A stretch of 64,000 nucleotides of DNA from NCBI RefSeq assembly GCF_016902415.1, contig NZ_JACJLV010000004.1, forward strand, positions 34,489 through 98,488, in the 5' to 3' direction. The notes under the pieces are model-generated. The model saw nothing but the letters and a program-made list of their open reading frames with translations. It was not told where the DNA came from and made no database searches. The DNA comes from Mordavella massiliensis (GTDB lineage: Bacteria > Bacillota > Clostridia > Lachnospirales > Lachnospiraceae). Below are positions 1 through 9,227 of this stretch, one piece after another. The translations under genes and the position numbers were made by a program. Position 1 is the stretch's first letter. The number at the start of each line of letters is the position of its first letter.

Positions 1-119
1 ATGGAAAACGGCTGATCCCGGGACGGCCCTATCCGCCCACCATGGCAGGCGCCACAAAGGCCTGATAACTCTTTTCCAGTCATCGGTCCCGCCTGTCACA
101 CCTGATAAGGAGAACGCTT

Positions 120-956
120 ATGAGCCACAGACAATATGTTGTACAGACCACAGATGTAGAAAAACTGAATGTCCGTCTTCTATCCATTTCTTTTTCCAAA
201 GACGAAAAGGACTGGAGAAGCGTTCTCCACACCCATCCGTTTACGGAATTGTTTTTTGTGGTGGCAGGAGAAGGAAAGTTTCTCTTCCGGGAGAAATCCT
301 ACCAGATCAAGACCGGCGACCTGGTCATCATCCCGCCTTACATGGAGCACACCGAACAGTCCACCCGCAACATGCCTCTGCAGTATTATGTCATCGGCCT
401 GGAAGGGATCTCCTTTCAGCCGGAATCCGGCAAAGGCGGCGTGCAGGTTTTCTGTAACTTTGACAATCTGTCCCTGATCTCCGACCTGTTTGCCCAGATG
501 CTCTACGAAGTCCGCAATCAGTCCTATGGATCAGACAAGATCTGCCAGAATCTTCTGGAGGTTCTGATCCTCCGGATCATCCGCTCCCAGCATCTGATCC
601 CGGTGGCCATCTCTCCCACCCATATGACCAAAGAATGCGCCCAGATCAAAGAATATCTGGACGCAAATTATGCAGATCAGATCACTTTGGATACTCTGAC
701 CGAACTGACCCATATGAATAAATATTATATGGCGCACTCATTTGCCAGATATACCGGCCAGTCGCCCATCCAGTACCTGAACCAGCGCCGGCTGCAGGCC
801 GCCTGCACGCTTCTTGAGGACACGGACCATTCCATTTCCTCTATTGCAGAGTCTGTGGGATTTTCCTCCCAGTCCTACTTTACGCAGGCATTCCGCAAGA
901 AATACGGCACAACGCCCATCCGTTACAGGCAGGAAAACCGCGCCGCCACAGACTAG
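120..956 (+). CDS. AraC family transcriptional regulator
   Basis: A 278-residue one-component regulator. Residues about 35-100 form a cupin-like sensor (HTHPFTELFFVVAGEG, then GDLVIIPP), and residues about 170-272 are a double helix-turn-helix ending in GFSSQSYFTQAFRKKYG, the AraC signature. The ATG follows AAGGAG with 7 nt spacing. It converges on the leftward GNB/LNB operon, and its stop codon shares a CTAG palindrome with the stop of the maturase gene. By position it is the probable activator of that operon, which carries a pair of direct repeats upstream of its first gene. The ligand is not visible from sequence. Confidence 0.9.
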   Translation: MSHRQYVVQTTDVEKLNVRLLSISFSKDEKDWRSVLHTHPFTELFFVVAGEGKFLFREKSYQIKTGDLVIIPPYMEHTEQSTRNMPLQYYVIGLEGISFQPESGKGGVQVFCNFDNLSLISDLFAQMLYEVRNQSYGSDKICQNLLEVLILRIIRSQHLIPVAISPTHMTKECAQIKEYLDANYADQITLDTLTELTHMNKYYMAHSFARYTGQSPIQYLNQRRLQAACTLLEDTDHSISSIAESVGFSSQSYFTQAFRKKYGTTPIRYRQENRAATD

Positions 957-2083
957 ATCCGTCCCCGGCTTCTTACGTCCGCCAGTAGTTCCAGCCTGCT
1001 CTCCGCATAGGCGAAAAATCCCTGAAATGCTTCACAGTAATAATTCTTCTCTCTGCCGTCGATCCGATAGCAGTCTCTTTTACAGCCGCCCCTGCACAGA
1101 GGATACCACCGGCAGCCGGGGCATCTGTCATCACGCTTCCCGGCCGTTTCAAAGAATGAACCTTTCTCCATCGCATTTGCCTTTTGCTGCAGAAACTCAA
1201 AAGTCAGTTCCGGATCCGTAAGATTTCCCATCTGGTATTCGTCCAGTGCGTAAAAATCACAGGGATATATTGTCCCGTCGCTCTCGATCACATTCTGCAT
1301 GCTGCACTGTCCGTACATGCTGCAGGCCTCCGGCTGTCCGCCCAGCAGCATATCCACATAATTTTCAAACTGCCTGAGATACACAGGCACTCCCTTTACC
1401 TTGTCCTCATACCACAGATCGAACAGTTTTTTCAACGCTTCTTCATAAAGAGCCGGCGTCAGTGAATAAGGCTCCTCTCCCCTGCGATCTCCCAGTGGAT
1501 CCAGACAGGGGATATACTGCTGACAGAGATACCCTTTCCGCATAAAAAACCGGTAAATGGCCTCGATCCTGGCGGCAGTCTCTGCGGTCAGCACGCACAG
1601 GATATGAAAGGGAATTCCTTCCTGCTTCAGTCTCTGCGCCGTATCAAACACTTCAGAAAAAGTTCCCTCTCCGTCTCTTCCTCTCCTGTTTTCATCGTGG
1701 GTTTTCCGGACGCCGTCCATAGATAGTCCCACCAGGGTACGGGTCTTTTTTAAAAATCTCAACCACGCTTCATCAAGAAGCGTGCCATTGGTCTGCAGCG
1801 TATAATACACCTGCTGGTCCGGCTTTTTCAGCTTTTCCACCCAGGCATAAAACATTTCAAAAAAAGGCAGACCTGCCAGTGCCGGCTCCCCTCCCTGGAA
1901 GCCGAACACGCAGGTCTGCGCCGCTGCAAGTGCTTTTTCTATTACGATCTTCGCCGTCTCTTCTGTCATCCGCCCGCAGTCTCCCACCTGGCGGTGCCCG
2001 GCCTCATCCATATAAAAACAATAACGGCAGGCCAGGTTGCAGGCAGAAGAAACCGGTTTGATCAGCAGCTGCAATTCTTTCAT
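953..2083 (-). CDS. Radical SAM/SPASM maturase, anaerobic sulfatase-maturating type
   Basis: A 376-residue radical SAM enzyme. The SAM-cluster motif is Cys15-x3-Cys19-x2-Cys22 (CNLACRYC). A C-terminal SPASM region carries the auxiliary-cluster cysteines (CSMYGQC, YPCDFY, CPGC, PLCRGGC, YYCEAF). This layout fits anaerobic sulfatase-maturating enzymes, which oxidise a Cys or Ser of a sulfatase to formylglycine in the cytoplasm. No sulfatase is encoded in the window, so the partner must lie elsewhere. It is the last gene of the operon, 15 nt after the GH112 gene. The context suggests that desulfation of mucin glycans is co-regulated with uptake and phosphorolysis of the core disaccharide. A peptide-modifying SPASM enzyme with another substrate cannot be excluded. 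Confidence 0.8.
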   Translation of the reverse strand: MKELQLLIKPVSSACNLACRYCFYMDEAGHRQVGDCGRMTEETAKIVIEKALAAAQTCVFGFQGGEPALAGLPFFEMFYAWVEKLKKPDQQVYYTLQTNGTLLDEAWLRFLKKTRTLVGLSMDGVRKTHDENRRGRDGEGTFSEVFDTAQRLKQEGIPFHILCVLTAETAARIEAIYRFFMRKGYLCQQYIPCLDPLGDRRGEEPYSLTPALYEEALKKLFDLWYEDKVKGVPVYLRQFENYVDMLLGGQPEACSMYGQCSMQNVIESDGTIYPCDFYALDEYQMGNLTDPELTFEFLQQKANAMEKGSFFETAGKRDDRCPGCRWYPLCRGGCKRDCYRIDGREKNYYCEAFQGFFAYAESRLELLADVRSRGRI

Positions 2084-2098
2084 TGGATCCCTCTTCTT

Positions 2099-4261
2099 TT
2101 AGATCTCATACCAGTAGATACCGTTTGCCTCCAGGTCAAGGTCAAAGCTTGTGCCGTCTCCCTTGTACACGGTTGTGCTCTGCGGCTCATAGGTATTATT
2201 TACCACGCAGTATTTTCCGTTCTTCACATAAGCGTGCACCTCTACATTGTAGTTGGTACTGAACCACTTGTGAAGGTTGTCCTCGTCATGGGAAGCCCAG
2301 AGGATCGCACGGTACAGCACACGGCTGTTCTCAAAGCTGTAGGGCAGTCCGCTGATATAAACGCTGCGGCCGCCGCCAAACTCCTTCACCGCCATCTGCA
2401 CTTCTCTGTCTTTCTGAGAAAGGATGGTCGTTCCTTCGTAGGCGTAAATATTTTTCTTGCCTTCTCCGAAATCCACCTCTCCTTTACAGTCCTCGGTGAT
2501 AAAGTGTGCGTGTTCCTCCCAGTTGTATTTGTCCACATTCAGGGTGAATCCGTTTTCTTCTTCTACACCCATCACAGTGGCAAGCTGGAAGAAATGTCCT
2601 TCGTGCTGATGTGCCGCCGGCTCGCCCACACCGATGAAACCGCCGCCGTTGTAGATAAATTTCTTCACTGCGGTAACAATCGTCTCATCCGTCCAGTTCT
2701 CCCCGCCGGAGTAAGCGGTATCCGCATCTCCCACGTTCAGGATCACATCGATGTCGTCCAGGATATCCGGATTCTTACGGATATCGTCAAAACTGATGAA
2801 CTTCACGTCAAAGGGCGCGCCGCTTAAGGCCTCAATGATGCCTGCGTAAGAATAGTTCTGTTTATAATAAATCGCGTGGTGCACCATGTGGTTGCCCCAG
2901 GCCCGCATCTTGCCCCAGCAGTTTAAGACTGCTACTTTCTTGATGCAGTAGGGGGTGGTTCCCTTAATATTATCATACAGGGTCCGGAACTCATCGCAGA
3001 CGCTCTCTACATAGTCCACGAACTCCGGGAACTCCATGGCAAGCTTTAAGTAACCGCCATATCCGATCCGGTCGATGGGCTTTCTAAGGATCGCCCTTCT
3101 CGCAGTTACCCAGTTCACCTTGGCTTCTTTCACCGGATCTCCGCCCTCATGGAACACATCCGGGAAGAAGTATGGAAGGAGACGTCCTTCTGTATATTTC
3201 ACGCCGTCAATGTCGCTGATCAGGCGAAGGGTGGAGCCGTTGCCCACACTTCCTACCACTGCGTCCAGGCCGACTTTCTTAAACTCGTCCATAAATGGTT
3301 CCATACCGATCCAGTGATCGCCCAGGAACATCATGGCTTCCTTGCCGCACTCATGGGTGATATCCACCATCTCTTTTGCCAGCTTTGTCACTTCTCTTCT
3401 CTGGAAATCCTGGAAATCCCGGAATTCTTTGGAGGGGATACGATAGGTATTATTCATATATCCCTGGTCAATGATATATTCCGGACGGAACTTATATCCC
3501 ACTTCCTTTTCAAACTGCTCCAGGATATAGGGGCTCACAGATGCGGAATATCCGTACCAGTCCACATATTTCTCCCGGGCCAGCTCATCGAAGATCAGCG
3601 TAAACTGATGGAAAAAGGTGGTATAGCGGATCACGTCCACATGCGGATTGTCCGCGATAAATTTCCGCAGACGCTCCATGGAATATTTGTGGGTTTTCGG
3701 CTGGCGCACATCAAAGGTGATCTGCTTTTCAAAATTGGTCCAGCCATTGGTCACGGCATTGTACATATGCACCGGATCCCACATGATATATGCCAGGAAG
3801 CTGACAGTATAATCGTGGAATGCTTTTGCCCCGTGGATGGTCACATTTCCGGTCTCCCCGTCGTAAGTCCACTGGGATGCCGGGACAACTTCTCCTGTGG
3901 TGCGGTCGATCACTTCCCACCATCTTGTAATGTCATCCCGGTCATTTACCTTTAACATGTCGGGATACAGATGATCCATCAGATGAACGGACAGCTCCTC
4001 ATCCACAGCGGTATAAAAAGGTGTCATAATATACATCTGCTGTATCTCATCCGGATTGGCTTTGGCCCACTCATTATCCTTTCTGGTTGTATAATAAGTG
4101 GAGTAGACTTTTGCATCTACATGTTTGAGTTCTTCCGGATAGTCGGTACCGTCGCAGTCGCGGATCGCGTCCGCTCCCCAGCGTTCTACCAGTTCCAGAG
4201 TCTCCGGCACCACATCTACGTCTGTTGGAATTGTAACTCTGCCTTTAGTCTGTGATTTCAC
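2099..4261 (-). CDS. 1,3-beta-galactosyl-N-acetylhexosamine phosphorylase (GH112)
   Basis: A 720-residue cytoplasmic phosphorylase of family GH112, normal length for the family. It cleaves galacto-N-biose (from mucin O-glycan cores) and/or lacto-N-biose (from milk oligosaccharides) with phosphate to give galactose 1-phosphate and GalNAc or GlcNAc. The N-terminal half is a TIM-barrel with FLGDHWIGMEPF, where Asp315 aligns with the catalytic acid of the bifidobacterial enzyme. The C-terminal half has the beta-trefoil/Rossmann-like region (GGGFIGVGEP). The gene follows a sugar ABC importer in the same operon. No GNB/LNB kinase or epimerase set is present, so downstream steps must be encoded elsewhere. 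Preference between GNB and LNB cannot be read from the sequence. Confidence 0.93.
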   Translation of the reverse strand: MKSQTKGRVTIPTDVDVVPETLELVERWGADAIRDCDGTDYPEELKHVDAKVYSTYYTTRKDNEWAKANPDEIQQMYIMTPFYTAVDEELSVHLMDHLYPDMLKVNDRDDITRWWEVIDRTTGEVVPASQWTYDGETGNVTIHGAKAFHDYTVSFLAYIMWDPVHMYNAVTNGWTNFEKQITFDVRQPKTHKYSMERLRKFIADNPHVDVIRYTTFFHQFTLIFDELAREKYVDWYGYSASVSPYILEQFEKEVGYKFRPEYIIDQGYMNNTYRIPSKEFRDFQDFQRREVTKLAKEMVDITHECGKEAMMFLGDHWIGMEPFMDEFKKVGLDAVVGSVGNGSTLRLISDIDGVKYTEGRLLPYFFPDVFHEGGDPVKEAKVNWVTARRAILRKPIDRIGYGGYLKLAMEFPEFVDYVESVCDEFRTLYDNIKGTTPYCIKKVAVLNCWGKMRAWGNHMVHHAIYYKQNYSYAGIIEALSGAPFDVKFISFDDIRKNPDILDDIDVILNVGDADTAYSGGENWTDETIVTAVKKFIYNGGGFIGVGEPAAHQHEGHFFQLATVMGVEEENGFTLNVDKYNWEEHAHFITEDCKGEVDFGEGKKNIYAYEGTTILSQKDREVQMAVKEFGGGRSVYISGLPYSFENSRVLYRAILWASHDEDNLHKWFSTNYNVEVHAYVKNGKYCVVNNTYEPQSTTVYKGDGTSFDLDLEANGIYWYEI

Positions 4262-4292
4262 ATTGTTCTCCTTTCAATCTTGTATTCCGTCG

Positions 4293-4460
4293 TTACTTAT
4301 ATCTGCGATTGTAAATGAATAACAGGACCAGCAGTCCCACCAGCCCTGCAAGCTCCATGCACAGGCCGGTGGCGCTGATATTCTTCTGTCCGATAAAGAT
4401 CAGGGCGAGACAAACGATAAATACAATGATCATGATCACATTTCTTACAACATTACTCAT
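4293..4460 (-). CDS. Small two-segment membrane protein in the GH112 operon (DUF6903-like)
   Basis: A 55-residue ORF read directly from the minus strand, starting MSNVVRNVIMIIVF and ending FIYNRRYK. It has two hydrophobic segments (about residues 8-23 and 37-50) separated by GQKNISATG, with a basic C-terminus. A GGAGGAGAAGAG ribosome binding site precedes the ATG. It lies 12 nt after the second permease gene and 31 nt before the GH112 gene, all on the same strand, so it is an operon member. It resembles the short DUF6903 proteins seen beside sugar transporters in Firmicutes, but that family name is from memory. Function unknown; a role as a small transporter-associated subunit is inference only. 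Confidence 0.7.
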   Translation of the reverse strand: MSNVVRNVIMIIVFIVCLALIFIGQKNISATGLCMELAGLVGLLVLLFIYNRRYK

Positions 4461-4472
4461 TCTCTTCTCCTC

Positions 4473-5345
4473 CTAACCTTTCAGTCCGCCAAGCGTCATA
4501 CCCTTGGTCAGCTGTTTCTGTACGCATACATACAGGATCAGTACCGGGATCATAACGATCACAAGACCTGCATACATGATACCGTAGTTGGTAGCTGTTC
4601 TCTCCACTGCCATCAGGTTCTTCAGTCCAACAGCCAGCGTGCTGTTCTCGTCCATCAGGGTAAATGCAATGATGTACTCATTCCAGAAGGACAGGAACTG
4701 GAACAGGATGACTGTGATGATACTGGGTTTTGCCATGGGGATCATGATCTTCACCATGGTCTTGAAGTATCCGCATCCGTCTATGTAGGCCGCCTCTTCA
4801 TATCCCTTTGGCAGTGTCTTAAAGTAACCGCTCAGAAGGTAGATTGAGAACGACAGGGAACTGGACGCGTAAACCAGGGACAGGATAAACCGGTTATCCA
4901 GGAAAAATTCCACTCCCAGCATCCGGTTCGCGCCGGAGAGCATCAGGAAGATCGGTACTACGATATAGTTTACATTTACAAACAAACCTGCCATAAAGGC
5001 AATATTTAAAAACTTCTTTCCCTTAAAATCAAATCGGGACAGCGCATAGGCCGCCGGAAGGGCGATCACCAGAAGAAGGACCAGGGACAGTGCGGTAATG
5101 ATCACAGAATTCAGGAAGAATTTTCCCATTTCCGCGTCCACAAACGCAGTCACATAGTTCTGCCACTGAAGCTGTTCAGGCAGCGCCCAGGGATTGGTCC
5201 CTTTCCCGATAAACTCAGCATTCCGTTTGAAGCTGGCCATAAATACCCAGGCCACAGGAATGATGATCGAGATCGTCATGATAATCAACGCGGCATAAAC
5301 GAGTACTTTGAATAAAGCCTTCGTTGCCGGATTCTGCTTTTTCAT
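4473..5345 (-). CDS. Carbohydrate ABC transporter permease (MalG type)
   Basis: A 290-residue inner-membrane subunit with about six transmembrane helices. The EAA loop that docks the ATPase is visible as EEAAYIDGCGYFKTMVKIMIP (about residues 183-203). It pairs with the MalF-type permease 17 nt upstream and with the lipoprotein at 6337-7719. No ATPase is encoded in the operon, so a shared MsmK-type ATPase elsewhere is likely, as is usual for this CUT1 class. Given the neighbouring GH112 phosphorylase, the substrate is probably galacto-N-biose or lacto-N-biose. Confidence 0.9.
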   Translation of the reverse strand: MKKQNPATKALFKVLVYAALIIMTISIIIPVAWVFMASFKRNAEFIGKGTNPWALPEQLQWQNYVTAFVDAEMGKFFLNSVIITALSLVLLLVIALPAAYALSRFDFKGKKFLNIAFMAGLFVNVNYIVVPIFLMLSGANRMLGVEFFLDNRFILSLVYASSSLSFSIYLLSGYFKTLPKGYEEAAYIDGCGYFKTMVKIMIPMAKPSIITVILFQFLSFWNEYIIAFTLMDENSTLAVGLKNLMAVERTATNYGIMYAGLVIVMIPVLILYVCVQKQLTKGMTLGGLKG

Positions 5346-5362
5346 ACTTCAGGCCCTCCTTT

Positions 5363-6253
5363 CTAAAATTCCAGAACTTCTCTGTCCGTAATCTTATTGA
5401 CAACTGCTGCAAGTACAAACGAGAAAAGAAATACCACTACGCCAATGGCCATACCGTAACCATATACGCCTGCGCCATATGCCTGCTTGTACATATAGTT
5501 CAGGAATACTTCCGAGTGGCCGTTGGGGCCGCCGTCGGACATGATCTGAACGAACTGGAAGCTTAAGTTGATCGTACTGATGATGTAGAAAGTAAGGGTG
5601 GTCCGGATATTGCTCCAGATCAGCGGAAGCGTTACCTGGAAAAACATCTGGAGTTCTGTGGCTCCGTCCAGGGAAGCCGCCTCGTAGAGATCCTCCGGGA
5701 TCGCCGCCATACTGGCCATATACATAACCATATAATAACCGATCGCCTGCCATACCAGCGCGAAGATGATGGAATACAGTACGATCTTCTGATCTCCCAT
5801 CCACTGGTGTGCCAGAGCGTCCAGCCCGATGGCTCTTAAAAAGGTATTAAGAAGTCCGGTACTGGGATTATAGATTGCGCCGAAAATACCGGCGATAACT
5901 ACGATACTTAAAATATTCGGGACGTAAAAGATAACGCGGAAGAAGTTTTTCCCCTTAAACTTGCCGCGGTGTAAGATCGCGCCGAACAAGATTGCAAAAA
6001 AGATAGTGAACAGTGTTACAAGTACAATGATCGCGATCGTATTCTGCATAGCCTGCAGGAAATTTTCATCTCCCATCAGGGATTCAAAATTGCTGAAACC
6101 AACAAATTCTCTTTTGTTTGTGATACCGCCCATCCGGTACAGCGACATTCTAAACACATTGAACGTCGGAACGAAGATGAAGAGTGTTACAAGAATGGCA
6201 GCCGGCGCTATACAGCAGAACACGAACCGTCCCTGCGCCTTTTTTCGATTCAT
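5363..6253 (-). CDS. Carbohydrate ABC transporter permease (MalF type)
   Basis: A 296-residue permease of the CUT1 class with six predicted helices and the EAA motif around YEAASLDGATELQMFF. It lies between the binding-protein gene (83 nt gap) and the MalG-type permease (17 nt gap). Together they form the membrane channel of an importer. The substrate is inferred from the linked GH112 gene. The N-terminus (MNRKKAQGRFVFCC) is basic then hydrophobic, as expected for a first helix with a cytoplasmic N-terminus. Confidence 0.9.
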   Translation of the reverse strand: MNRKKAQGRFVFCCIAPAAILVTLFIFVPTFNVFRMSLYRMGGITNKREFVGFSNFESLMGDENFLQAMQNTIAIIVLVTLFTIFFAILFGAILHRGKFKGKNFFRVIFYVPNILSIVVIAGIFGAIYNPSTGLLNTFLRAIGLDALAHQWMGDQKIVLYSIIFALVWQAIGYYMVMYMASMAAIPEDLYEAASLDGATELQMFFQVTLPLIWSNIRTTLTFYIISTINLSFQFVQIMSDGGPNGHSEVFLNYMYKQAYGAGVYGYGMAIGVVVFLFSFVLAAVVNKITDREVLEF

Positions 6254-6336
6254 ACCATTTCTCCTTTCCTTTGAAAAACGGTGAGCAGATCACTCACCGT
6301 TTTCCCACACAAATGCTTTCGCAGTTTTTATGTTTC

Positions 6337-7719
6337 TTATTCCATTGCGTCTGCGCACTGTGACCAAACATCAACAAGCTGCTCCTGCCACTCGTCAACG
6401 CTCATATCTCCTGTGCTGACAGAATCGATTGCTCCGTATACGGAACCTTTCATATCCAGACCTTCGATCGGAGCTGTGGTTGCCCATGTTCCTGTTACAG
6501 CAACAACATCGTCGCCTGTCTGGAAGCTTGTCTTAATAACGCCTTCCGGAAGTTTTTCTGCAGCGCCCTGTACCGGTACTACGATCGGTGCATCGGACTC
6601 TTCTCCGGTCTCAGCGTTTGTTGTCTTGTTTGCAAGGCAAAGGTCAACAACAGTGTCGGAGTACATGAACTTGATGAATTCTTTTGCAAGGTCAATATTC
6701 GGTGCATCTGCCGGAATCCACATCTGCTCTGTAAAGGTGTAAACGGACTGGGACTCGTCAGCGCTCCACTTCGGAACTCCCATTACGCCCCACTCATAGT
6801 CGTCCGGTGTGGAGTTAGCCATCTCGCCAACTACCCAGCTTCCGTTCGGCATAAAGAGTGCATCGCCGTCGATAACTGCCTGCTGGTTTACCTTGAATCC
6901 GCCGTCAGTATTGGCATTGGATACGGTGTCTGCCCACAGGTTGTCAGAAGATACCAGTGTTGCGATGGTGTCAAGAACTTTCTTTCCTTCGTCAGAAGTC
7001 CAGGTGTTCTCATCATAGGTCAAAGCGTTGTTGTAGAAGTCTGTTCCGCCTGCCTGAGCCAGCATTGCATACATAGTTGCATCAAAGTATCCCGGCTGAG
7101 GATAGGTAAACAGGGATCTTCCGTCTGCCTTAGCCTGCTTGCCAAGTTCGAAGAACTCGTCCCATGTGGTCGGTACTGCATATTCTTTTCCTTCACCAAC
7201 CAGTGTTGCATTGTACCAGAAACCAGTCTGTGTGTAGAAAATAGGAGCCAAATAGATCTTGCCATCCCCATATGGCTGAGCTGCGGTACCATCCAGGATA
7301 CCTTCTACCATCTTGCCCTTCAGCTCATCATCAAAAACATCTGAAATGTCAGCTACTGCTTTCTCTTTCAGCATGGTCTCTGTGAATCCGCTCTCCTGAC
7401 CCAGGTTGTAGTAAACAACGTCCGGAACATCTCCGTTCTGGATCTCTTTTGTCAGAACCTGATCAAGCTCGGAAGACAGCTCCAGTTCCACTTCGCAATC
7501 GAACTCTTCCTCGAATGCTGCTGTGATCTTCTCCCAGATGTCAGCTCCGTTTCCGCCTTCGAACGCTGCCACCTTCAGGGTCTTGCCGTCTCCGCTTCCG
7601 CCTTCATCGCTTCCGCTGTCACCACTGTCGCTTCCGCCGCCGCATCCTGCAAGCAGAACTACGGTCATTGCAGAAACCAGAGATACTGACAAAAGCTTTT
7701 TGACTGTTTTCTTTTTCAT
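6337..7719 (-). CDS. Sugar-binding lipoprotein of ABC importer
   Basis: A 460-residue extracellular solute-binding protein, family 1. The signal peptide ends in the lipobox LLAGC at about residues 22-26, followed by a Gly/Ser/Asp-rich linker (about 27-46), so it is anchored to the outer face of the membrane. The start is supported by AAAGGAGG 7 nt upstream. It is the first gene of the operon and is probably the most highly expressed. The fold follows the MalE/MsmE pattern with typical motifs such as VPTTWDEFFELGKQ. The ligand is probably a beta-1,3-galactosyl-HexNAc disaccharide, from context only. Confidence 0.9.
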   Translation of the reverse strand: MKKKTVKKLLSVSLVSAMTVVLLAGCGGGSDSGDSGSDEGGSGDGKTLKVAAFEGGNGADIWEKITAAFEEEFDCEVELELSSELDQVLTKEIQNGDVPDVVYYNLGQESGFTETMLKEKAVADISDVFDDELKGKMVEGILDGTAAQPYGDGKIYLAPIFYTQTGFWYNATLVGEGKEYAVPTTWDEFFELGKQAKADGRSLFTYPQPGYFDATMYAMLAQAGGTDFYNNALTYDENTWTSDEGKKVLDTIATLVSSDNLWADTVSNANTDGGFKVNQQAVIDGDALFMPNGSWVVGEMANSTPDDYEWGVMGVPKWSADESQSVYTFTEQMWIPADAPNIDLAKEFIKFMYSDTVVDLCLANKTTNAETGEESDAPIVVPVQGAAEKLPEGVIKTSFQTGDDVVAVTGTWATTAPIEGLDMKGSVYGAIDSVSTGDMSVDEWQEQLVDVWSQCADAME

Positions 7720-7963
7720 AAACTTACCTCCTTTAAGTTTTAATGTAACTTCATTGTATTCTTTTTAATACATCATTTCCATATGATTCTTGGTTTTTCT
7801 TTTATAATTCTTGCTCTTTTTTCGATATTTTTTACAAAAAACTCCATTTTTTTGTTCTAACTATTGAGAGGATTTCCTTAGATGATTTTTTCTTTTATGC
7901 AGGTTGCATAATAATTTCTGCTCTATTCTTTATAATTCTTGCTCTTGGCTTTCCCGCACACGC
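7720..7963 (-). promoter_or_regulatory. Control region of the GNB/LNB operon with 18-bp direct repeats
   Basis: An AT-rich 244-nt region between the binding-protein gene and dnaJ. It holds two exact copies of an 18-mer, at 7801-7818 and 7929-7946, reading AAGAGCAAGAATTATAAA on the minus strand and spaced 128 nt apart. Each includes a TATAA-like element. Directly repeated sites are typical of AraC-family operators, and an AraC gene ends the locus at 120-956. Which copy, if either, is a promoter cannot be decided by eye. Confidence 0.5.
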
Positions 7964-8005
7964 AAATGGGGACGGGGGATTTCTGAAAATCCCCCGTCCC
8001 CATTT
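7964..8005. terminator. 19-bp perfect GC-rich hairpin after dnaJ
   Basis: A perfect inverted repeat. The left arm, 7964-7982, is AAATGGGGACGGGGGATTT; the loop is CTGA; the right arm is 7987-8005. It begins 11 nt beyond the dnaJ stop and can end the heat-shock transcript. There is no long U-run beyond the TTT inside the arm, so it may act as an mRNA-stabilising hairpin or be a dispersed palindromic repeat rather than a canonical terminator. Confidence 0.6.
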
Positions 8006-8015
8006 AAAAGGACTG

Positions 8016-9206
8016 TTATTCTTCAAACGCTTCTTTTACTTTATCCATGAAGCCTTTTTTCTTTTTTCCGCCTTTTGGCTCTTCTGCCTTTTCACCGGAA
8101 GTTCCCAGTGTGCCGCCTGACAGTTCGTCGAAACGGCGAAGGGCTTCTTTTGCCTCCGGACTTAAGTGTTCCGGTGTCTGGATCACCAGAGTCACGTAGT
8201 GATCGCCCCGCACCTGGGCATTGCGGACAGAAGGAACGCCTTTTCCTTTCAGACGTACCTTGGTGTCTGTCTTGGTCCCGGGCTTCACGGTATAGAGAAC
8301 CTCTCCGTCCACTGTCTTGATCCGGATATCGGCTCCCAGAGCCGCCTGCGCAAAGGAAATGGGCACCGTAGAGAAGATGTGCATATCCTGTCTCTGGAAG
8401 ATCGGATGCCTGGAGACAACCACTTCTACCAGCAGGTCTCCTCTGGGGCCGCCGTTTACGCCCGGCTCGCCCTTTTCCCGGATCCGCACGCTCTGGCCGT
8501 TGTCTATGCCGGCCGGGATCGTTACGGAGATCTTTTTGCGGCTGGAAATATATCCGGTGCCTCCGCAATCCGGACATTTTTCCCGGATGATCTTACCGGT
8601 TCCGTGGCAGTCCGGACAGGTCTGTACATTCTGTACCGTTCCGAAGAAGGACTGCTGCGTATAGACCACCTGGCCCTTGCCTCCGCATTTCGGACAGGTC
8701 TCCGGGGAAGTTCCCGGCTTTGCCCCTGTCCCATTACATTTCGGGCAGGGATCTTTGAGAACCACATCCAGCTCTTTTTCACAGCCAAACACAGCCTCCT
8801 CAAAAGTAAGCCGCACACTCTTGCGGATATTCATCCCCTTCATCGGCCCCTGGTTTGCCCGGCCTCTGCGGCCACCGCCGCCAAACAGATCTCCAAAGAT
8901 ATCTCCGAAGATATCGCTGAAATCCGCGCCACTGAAGTCAAATCCGCCAAATCCGCCTGCGCCTCCTGCACCGCCCTCAAAAGCAGCATGACCAAACTGG
9001 TCATACTGCCTTCTCTTGTCAGGGTCACTTAACACCGCGTATGCTTCCGAGGCTTCTTTAAACTTTTTCTCCGCCTCTGCATCTCCGGGGTTCATGTCAG
9101 GATGATACTTCTTGGCAATCTGTCTGTATGCTTTTTTCAGAGTTGCCGCGTCGGCATCTCTGCCAACGCCCAGCACCTCATAGTAATCTCTCTTTGATTC
9201 TGCCAT
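8016..9206 (-). CDS. dnaJ: Chaperone DnaJ
   Basis: A 396-residue Hsp40 co-chaperone. The J-domain (residues about 5-70) contains the HPD motif ([11 protein letters not shown]). It is followed by a Gly/Phe-rich linker, then four CxxCxGxG zinc repeats ([32 protein letters not shown]) at about 150-215, and a C-terminal substrate-binding region with a lysine-rich tail. It stimulates DnaK ATPase and delivers unfolded clients. It is the last gene of the hrcA-grpE-dnaK-dnaJ operon, 21 nt after dnaK. Confidence 0.98.
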   Translation of the reverse strand: MAESKRDYYEVLGVGRDADAATLKKAYRQIAKKYHPDMNPGDAEAEKKFKEASEAYAVLSDPDKRRQYDQFGHAAFEGGAGGAGGFGGFDFSGADFSDIFGDIFGDLFGGGGRRGRANQGPMKGMNIRKSVRLTFEEAVFGCEKELDVVLKDPCPKCNGTGAKPGTSPETCPKCGGKGQVVYTQQSFFGTVQNVQTCPDCHGTGKIIREKCPDCGGTGYISSRKKISVTIPAGIDNGQSVRIREKGEPGVNGGPRGDLLVEVVVSRHPIFQRQDMHIFSTVPISFAQAALGADIRIKTVDGEVLYTVKPGTKTDTKVRLKGKGVPSVRNAQVRGDHYVTLVIQTPEHLSPEAKEALRRFDELSGGTLGTSGEKAEEPKGGKKKKGFMDKVKEAFEE

Positions 9207-9227
9207 GATTTATCCCTTTTCTAGTTC

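Noticed and set aside
1..119. Possible end of an upstream gene at the window edge
   Set aside because: Short frames are stopped quickly (for example a TGA at position 13) and no family could be recognised; the stretch is taken as upstream DNA of the AraC gene.
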